This document shows, one piece after another, positions 26,301 to 35,300 of a stretch of DNA of 64,000 nt. The notes under the pieces are model-generated. The model did not search any database. It was not told the DNA's origin and saw only the letters and a program-made list of their open reading frames with translations. The stretch is from the NCBI GenBank assembly GCA_028583685.1, contig JAMXIF010000073.1, forward strand, positions 9,295,995 to 9,359,994, written 5' to 3'. The stretch's first letter is position 1; every line of letters starts with the position of its first letter. The stretch comes from Petaurus breviceps papuanus. Its lineage: Eukaryota > Chordata > Mammalia > Diprotodontia > Petauridae. The position numbers and the translations under genes were made by a program.

Positions 26301-29300
26301 AACCCAACTTTCCACCAGATACAAGAATCCCTTTATAGTATCCTTCTATCCAGGTTCTTTTAGAACACTTGGGGCATCTCACCTTCCATCATTGGACAAT
26401 CTCATTGTTACAAAACCTTTCCTTTTACTGAGACACTTCCCTTATAACTTCCACTTATTGGCCCTAGCTCTTCCCTAGGGAGCTGAATAGGTCAATTTCC
26501 TGTTATCAAAGTCTCTTTAAATATTGGAATGTCATTTTCCTATGTAGGCGACTGGGGGTATAGAATGGGGATTGTGCCTGTGTATAATCAGCACAATGAA
26601 TAAATAGAATGCTGGTCTTGGAGTTCACAAAATTTCAAGTCCTGTCTTGGAAATTTAATAGCTGTGTGATGTAATCATTTAACCTCGCTCAGCCTCATTT
26701 TCCTCATCTAGAAAATGGGGATAGTGATAGAACCTCATTCACAAGGTGGTTGTGAAGATCAAAAGAAGTAATGTGTAAGAGTCCTTTACGAATCTTAAAG
26801 TCCTATATCAATGTTAGACGTGTCAACATCTGCTATAAGTCTTTTCTTCTATGGGCTGAACACCCCCAGTTCCCTCAGTTATTCTTCAGATGACATAATT
26901 TTCTGGGCCTTCACCACTGCTCTTCATATGGATTTGTTTTCGTTTGCCAGGTGAGGCATGGGTAAAAGTATGGCAAGCGTAATTTGGCATGATATTCCTG
27001 GTATGGATTGGTCATTGCAGAATATAGCAAAATTTTTGTTTACTTTGATCAGTGGATACTTCTGTTAATGCAACCTGTGCTTCCACTAATGCTTTAGTTA
27101 GCTAAATTACATTGAAGGGTTATTTTGAGTTTGTGATGGGCTAAAATGTGTCGTTCTTTTTTTAAAAAAAATTTAAGTTTAAAAGGCATTTACTAAGCCC
27201 TTACTACACGCCAGGCACTCTGGGAGAGTAAGTGATAGATATATAAGCGTTAAGTGTACATGCACTTGCATAACACCCCCTACCTAACTCTTCCCCCCCC
27301 ACACCACACACACACATACTCTTACCTTTTTTCACAGGGTTGAAAGATTTTTTGCAAACTAACTAGACAGTCCCTGCCTTCATGCTGTTTTCTTTCTAAA
27401 AGAGGAAGACAGACCACATAGGGGAGATTTGGACAATGAGAAGTGTTTTGGACAGTGAAATCACAGGAAGAGTGAGTCATCAGAAAATTGTTTGACATGT
27501 CCTTTTAAGAGATGGATGTGATAATGTGATTACCAAACTCAGTAGAATTGGAAGGCAAGGGAGGCAAAAAGTAGGGAAGGAAGGGCACATAAATGGTGCC
27601 ATGATATGGAAATACCTGGGAAGATTGTGATGGGTCAGGGTCTGGGCTAGAAATGATGAGTGCTCCCCAGGCACCAATCAGGAGCTCAGGATGGGGCTTA
27701 GGTTCCAAATCTGCAGTAGAGCTGGAGCTCAGGGACATGGCAGTTTGAAAATGGCCAGCAAGTAATTTCCCAGTTGAGCTGTTTTGTTAAGCCAGGCCTT
27801 TCCCATCTGGTATGTCTGTGACTGATTTTCTTTGAAACTATATTTATTATTGTGAAATTTTATCTTGTTGGTTTTAGCCAGCTCATCTCAAGGTCTTTCT
27901 GAATCCTGAATTCATCATTCCAAATACAAGCTTCCTTTCCAGCTTTGTATCAACTATAAACTCCATAAGCATGCCATCTCTGTTTCTGTCCAAGATGTTA
28001 ATGAAAAATGTTAAGCAAAATATGGCCTAGGACTGATTCCTACAACATCTCATTAGAATTCTTTTTCCAGGTTGACTTCCCTTGTTAATCAACTATCTTT
28101 AGGTAGAGTTGCTCAATCAAAGAAATGTTAGGTCTGCCCACCAGCGCTATAATCCTCATTTGTATGTCTTTGTCCACAGTGATATTAGAGAAAAATTTAT
28201 CAAAAGCTTTACAGAAATTCAGAAATGCTATAAGCAGCCCCCTAATCCACTAGCCTCATAAACCTAATGAAAAGGGAAATGAAGTCAGTCTGGCTAATGC
28301 TGCTCCTAGTGAACCTGTACAATGTATAACAGTTACCTCCTCCTTTCCTTATTATAAACTCACTTCATAATTGATTATAAATTTTTTATAGAGAGCTCCA
28401 TCAGGTTTGTGGTTTATACTTTTGAGGTCTGCCTTTTTTCTTTTTCTAAAAATCAGGACAATTTTTGTTCATGTTCAGTCTTCTGTCACCACTCCTGTTT
28501 TCCATGATCAATTAACGGGTCAGGGAGTAGAGGCACTAGGGGAGTTAGGAATCAGACGGGTCTTCTAGTGACCACTTCACTGCTTTGCTGTGTGGTTGTT
28601 GTTCTTCAGTCTTTTCAGTAATGTCTGACTCTTCATGACCTTACTGGGGTGTTCTTGGCAAAGAGACTGGAGTAGTTTGCCATTTCCTTTTCTAGCTCAT
28701 TTTACAGATTAGGAAACTGATGTAAACAGGGTTAAATGACTTGCCCAGGGTCACACAGCTAGCAAGTGTCTGGGGCAGGATTCAGGGCCTTCCTGATTAA
28801 TCCAACACTCCATCTACTACGCCAACAAACCCTCTTCCTATCTTATATTCTATCCTGTGCTTCAGCTACCACTTAAGAGGGTTCAGGTTTATCCTGTCCT
28901 TTCCAGTTTGAAGTTCATTCTCCTTAGTGGAAACACAGAAAGGAAATAATTGTTGAGTAATCTTGCTTTCTGGCATCAGTTAGCACTATACTCTCTTCCC
29001 CAAACAATGGTTCCTACCTATCATTTCCTTGTTCACTGGCTTACTCCAAACAAGAATAATGTGGTACATTGGAAAGATAGCTGGATTTGGAGTCAGAAGG
29101 TTGGATTCTGGCTGCTACAAGTTTTGACTTGGGGAAAGTCACAACCTCCTGACTCTCATTTGTAGAATGGAGGAGTTGGATTCAATACTCTAAGATCTCT
29201 TCTAGCTGTAAATCTTGGTATGTATAAGCGTTAAGTGTACATGCACTTGCATAACACCCCCTACCTAACCCTCCCCCCCACACCACACACACACATACTC

Positions 29301-32300
29301 CTACCTTTTTTGACAGGGTTGAAAGATTTTTTGCAAGTCTCCGTTCAAGCTGAGCTTAATCATTCCTGACACCATTCTTCTGGATTTGCATATTTTGTTT
29401 GTTTTAGGTGCCTCTCCTTCTAGGTTGTATATGTTTTCTTTTAAGATATGAACTTAATTAAGACCTGATGTTCGAGTCAACAAGCACGTATTAAGCACCT
29501 GCTGCAAACACAAAGAAAAGCAAAAACAGTCCCTCCTCTCAAGAAGCTCAGAGCCTGATGGGAAATTCAACATGTAAACAAACAGAGCAGAAATAAAATG
29601 ATGCCGAATAAATTGTAAATAATCTCAGAGGGAAGGCAGGAAGATCAAAGTGGACTGGGAAAGGCTTCTTTTTAAAAAAATACATAATAATTTATTTTCC
29701 CCCAATTATATGTTAAAACAATTTTTTAAACTTTTTTTTAAGTTTTGAGTTCTAAATTCTATCTCTCCCACCCTCACTCCCCTCTCTACTCCCTGCGATG
29801 ATAAGCAACCAGATATAGTTATACATGTGCAATCATTGCTATATTGGTCATTTTATACAAGAAGACTTGATTTTTTAAAAAAAATTAAAGAAAAAAAGAA
29901 AGGTAACATGTTTCAGTATGTTTTCAAACCATATCAGTCTTTTGTTTGGAGGCAGATAGTATGCTTCATCCTTAGTCCTTTTGGATTGTCTTTGTATTGT
30001 ATTGCTGAGAATAGCTGAATCATTCATAGTTCTTCATCGTACAATTTTGCTGTTACTGTGTACAGCATTCAGTTGGTTCTGTTCACTTCACTTTGCATCA
30101 GTTCGTGTCTTTCCAGAATTTTCTGAAATCAATCAGCTTGTCATTTCTTTTTTTTTTAGAAAATATTTGATTTTTTCCAGAAATTACATGTTAAAACAAA
30201 TTCTTTTAATATTTTAAAAACACTTTTGAGTTTCAAATTCTAATCCTCCCATTTTCCCTTCCCTGGGATGATAGGCAGTCATATATAGTTTATACATGTG
30301 CAATTATGTGACATATTTCCATAGTAGCTAATTTGTACAGGAAGACTCGAATTAAAAAATGAAATAAGGAAAACGAAAAACGGTATTCTTCAGTCTAAAT
30401 TCAAACAACATCAGTTCTTTCTCTGGAGGCAGAGAGCGCGCTTCATCAGGATTCCGCTGGGATTGTCTTGGATCATTGTGGTGCTGAGATTAGCTAAGTC
30501 ATACACAGTTCATTGTACAATATTGCTATTATTGCGTACAATATTCTCCTGATTCTGCTCACTTCATTTTGCATCAGTTCACGTCTTTCCAAGTTTTTCT
30601 GAAATCATTCTGCTTCTCATTTTTTATGCCACAATAACTGAATCCATTTCTTTAGTAGCCACTCACTTCTAGGTCTCATTACAACATCACTTACAACCCT
30701 ATAATATGATTGAACTTTTAGCTCCAAGGCTATCAGTAATCTCTTCATTGTTAAATTCTGTGACCTTCTTTTAGGCCTCATTGTCCTTGAATTTTCTGTA
30801 TCTTTTGATACTCTCATAACCAACCCATCAATGCCATCTTTCTTTTTCCCTCCATAACTCTATTCTCTTCTGGTTCTCCTTCAACTTCACTCTTCTGTCT
30901 TCTTTGTAGGAGAGAGTATCATCCATCTCTTTAGAGTTAAAACATTACAAAGCTCTCTGTCCTGGGCTCTTTATTCTCTATCTACCTTAAATTTTTTTTA
31001 ATATATAATTTCTTTATTTCTAGTTTTCAACATTCACTTCCACAAGATTTTGAGTTTTAAATTTTCTCCCCCTCTCTCTTTTACCCTTCCCAAGATGGTA
31101 TGCAATCTGATATAGGCTCTACTTATACATTCCTATTAAACATATTTTCATATTAGTCATGATGTAAAGGATTATAACTAATGAGAGGGACCATGAGAAA
31201 GAATAAACAAGACACAATAACAAAAGAAAAGAAAAGGAGAGCAAATAGTCTGCTTTCATCTGCGTTCAGACTCCAGAGTTCTTTCTCTGGATGTGGATAG
31301 CATTTTGCATCATGAGTCTTTTGGAGTTGTTTTAGATCCATGTATTACTATCAAAGTCAGTTATTGCACAATGTAACTGTTACTGTGTACAATGTTTTGC
31401 TGGTTCTGCTCACTTCACTCATCATCAATTCATATACAGCTTGCCATTGCTTACAGCACATTAATATTTCATTACAATAATATACCATGATTTATTTAGC
31501 CATTCCCCAATTGACGGGCATCCCTTTGATTCTTAGCCATCACAAAAACCTGCTATAAATATTTTTGTACAAATAGGTCTTTTTCCTTTTTTTGGATGTC
31601 TTTGGGATATAGACCTCGCAGAGGTATTGATCGATCAAAGGTATGCAAAATTTAATTGCTCTTTGGGCATAGTTCTAAATTGCTCTTCAGAATGGTTGGA
31701 CCAATCCACAACTCTACCAACAGTGCATTGGTGTCCAGGAAAGGCTTCTTACAGAAATAAAGATTCTAGCTAAAACTTGAAAAAATCCAGGAGGTAAAGA
31801 TGAGGCAGGAGAGTATTTCAGGCAAGGGGAGCAACTAACAAAAATGTGCAAAGTTAGGAGATAGGGTCTCTTCTGTGAGGAATGCAAGGAGGCCAATGTT
31901 ACTGGTTGGCAGATTAGGTGAAGGAGAGTAAAGTATAAGAAAGAGAGTGGAAAGGTAGGAAGGGGACAAGTTATGAAGAGTGAAGAACATGGGGACCCAG
32001 TGAAAGATATTGAATAGGGAGACGGCATGGTGTGACCTATGCTTTAAGATCATTTTGGCAGCTGAGTGGAGGACGGAATAGAGTGGGAAGCGACTTAAAG
32101 CTAGGAAAGTAACCAGCAAACTATCGCAGTCGTCCAGGTATGAAGTGATGAGGAGTCAGACCAGGGTGATTGTGAGTGTCAGAGGAGAGAAGGGGACCTT
32201 AATGAGAGATATTACAAAGGTAGAAAGGACAGGATTTGGCAACTAATTACATACTGGGGATGAAAAAGTATGAGGAGTCTAGGATAATGCCTGCATTTCA

Positions 32301-35300
32301 AACCTGTAGGACTGGTCTGCAGTCACAACTAGTCTCTTTAGAATCTTTCCCTATTCTTCCTTATTGTGATTAGTCAAAGGCACATGGGTGGTGGTGGTTT
32401 TTTTTTTCTTTAAGCTATATTACCATTTAGAGACTTTTATGCTAAAATGTTTTAAAATTCCTTTCTACTTAAAAAAACTTGTTTCATATATGTCTGCCTA
32501 TGCCCAAGGTTTCTTTACCAAAACAGACTTAAACTACTTTTTTCTTCTCCCACAGAGCACCAATATATTTCCCTTTGTGTTGAAGAATAATAAAAAGGTG
32601 TCAAGTATTGTAGGCTACTTAGCGGAAATGTGTGAAATACATGTACTGATTCTTTGCGAGGTCACATTCATCATGGCCACTTTTCATTGGTCCCCTGAGA
32701 CTAATGCAGAACCAACACCTGTTCTCCAAGTGCAAAAATTTATGGCTACTTCTCTCAGGTTTGCTTTGATAGTTGAGAAATCAGGGGAGGTTGTGAAGGG
32801 AGTGAATTGTGGGCTGAGAAAAAAAACTGGTTCTCTAAGGGGATCCTGCCCATACTGGTAGACAAATGATTCTCTGTGAGTCTTCTTTATTTTATTTTTT
32901 GCCCCATCTTAATTACCGACCTGTTGCATCAAACTCTTCAAATAAAGCGTTAGGAATCAGAAGACTGTGAGAGTTGGGGTTTTTTTGTTTTTGTTTTTTG
33001 CTTTTTGGAGGGGGAAAGCCTGAGCAATTGGGGTTAAGTCCCAAGGTCACATGGCTAGTAAGTATTAAGTGTCTGAGTTCGGATTTGAACTCAGGTCCTC
33101 CTGACTCCAGGGCCAGTGCTCTATTCACTGTGCCGCCTAGCCACCCCTGACTTGAGAGTTTGAAGCCCAAATCTGTACCTTGGTACCTTGTGACCTTGGA
33201 CAAGTTGTTTTACTTGCCTGTTTTCTTACCTGAAAAACAAAAAAAAGTTGGTATAAATGATCTCTAAATCCATTCCAATTCTCAATCCTATGAATCAAAT
33301 TATCCCATATTCTAACATGTGTAGATTCGGTTTTGGCTTTCTTGAATTTCCAGTTGCTTTTTTTTTTTAAAGAATTTATTTAACTTAAACACCTAAAAAT
33401 AACACATTTATATACACAGTAGAACATCAAAAGAGAACTCAATATGAAACGATGGATCTCCATTTCATACCACTTACCTTTTTTAAAGTATATAATAAAT
33501 TCTACATGTTACTTTCAAAATTGTCCTACCTTTCTGTTTTCCTTTATGAACTTCCCTCTGTCTTTTCTTTGCCTTTTAAAAATCTATCGTTCCTCACTGG
33601 ATTTCTTAGTTAATACTCAATCTGCTGCAAACTCAGGAGTTTTACAGTAGTAATGTTTGAGCGGTATGGTTTGTCTCCCATTAAGATAGCCATCTTTGCC
33701 ATATCCTTCCTACACCTGGATTTTCCTAGGACAGTGTATTAACCTCTCAGAATTTGGTGAGTTGTAGCATAGCTTGTGATTTTCTGCTTGATATTTATGT
33801 ATTAATGATCAATTCACTCTTCTAGATAGCATTTTCTTGGGAAATTTAAACTGTAGAATGTGACTTTCTAACTCTCTACAGTGCTTAGCCAAAACAAAAA
33901 CCAGCAACAAAAAACCTGGGTAAATGAAATAAGTGAATGAAAATAATTTATTAAATGCTTACTATGTGTCAAGCAGTGTGCCAAGGTCTGGGAGGTCATC
34001 TAACTATAATCCTAGAAACAGCCCTGGGATCTCAGGGTTGGGAAAAATCCCCTGTGATGTGTTGGCTTTCTTTTTCACTCTCTCTTTCATTCCAGTAGTA
34101 TGGACTGATGTTTTTCTTCCCTTGTTTAACCAAATTTTCTTTTCTCTCCTCTTTTTCCATTTTCTGCAGAGGCTTGTGGCAGTAAATCTGTCTATGATGG
34201 ACCTGAGCAGGAAGAGTATTCAACATTCATCATTGATGACCCTCAGGAGACTTATAAAACACTAAAGCAAATCATAGCAGGTGTTGGAGTTTTAGAACAG
34301 GAGCATGCCCAATACAAAAGGGACAAATTCAAGAAGACTAAATATGGGAGCCAGTGAGTAGAATATGATAAACCATTTTCTATGCACCATTAATTCAATG
34401 TGTTTGTCTTGGATGATATAGGGATTGTAAGAAAGGAGGAATTCTAGACAATAGTTACATCTCAGGTGGATAGAGGACCAGTCCTGAAGTTAGCAAGATG
34501 AATCTTCCTGAGCTAACATCTGGCCTCAGATACTTATTAGCTGTGTGACCCTGGGCAAGTCACTTAACCCTGTTTGCCTCAGTTCCTCATCTGTAAAATG
34601 AACTAGATAAGTAAATAGCAAACTATCCCAGTACCTTCACTAAGAAATCCCTAAATAGGGTCATAAAGAGTCAGACATGACTGAAAAAATGATTGGACAA
34701 ACAAAAGTTACATCTCAGAATTTAATAGAAACCTTCCATATGAATCTGGACTGAGGTCAGGTTTGCCCCCAAACTCATTTTTTCTATTTGCCATCCTCAA
34801 TGACTTCCTTTCCCCAATAACAATTGGAGAGGGTGCCCAAGAGACAAGGGATCAAATCATCCTAAGATGTTAGCAATGAAGACTCAGGAAAAGAGACTAC
34901 CTTCTTGGAGGATGCCATATTGAATGATGTAGAGAGGAATGCTGAAGAACAATGGATCTGGATATTGGTGCACAAGACAGAATTTTATTTTGGTCCCTAA
35001 CTAGTATTTCATTGGCATGAAGGAATTCCCAATATGGAAACTCTCTCCATTGGTGCAAATTAGCAACTCATCTATAGTTTGGCTCTGAGCAGTTAAATGA
35101 GTGGTGCATGGTTACACAGTCAGGATGTGTCATGTTAGGGAGAAGCACTTAAGCTCACATCTTCTTAACTTAATTCATTTTAAGACTGTTTTGCTGAGAT
35201 TAATCTGCAGGGCAGCTAGGTGGTGAAATTGACAGAGCACTGGCCCTGGAGTCAGGAGGACATGAGTTCAAATCCAGCCTCTGTCACTTAACACTTACTA

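Noticed and set aside
32388-32861. 157-codon open frame on + in a RASA2 intron
   Set aside because: It begins in a T-tract, is AT-rich, shows no domain, and its start and end fit no splice pattern. It is best explained as chance.
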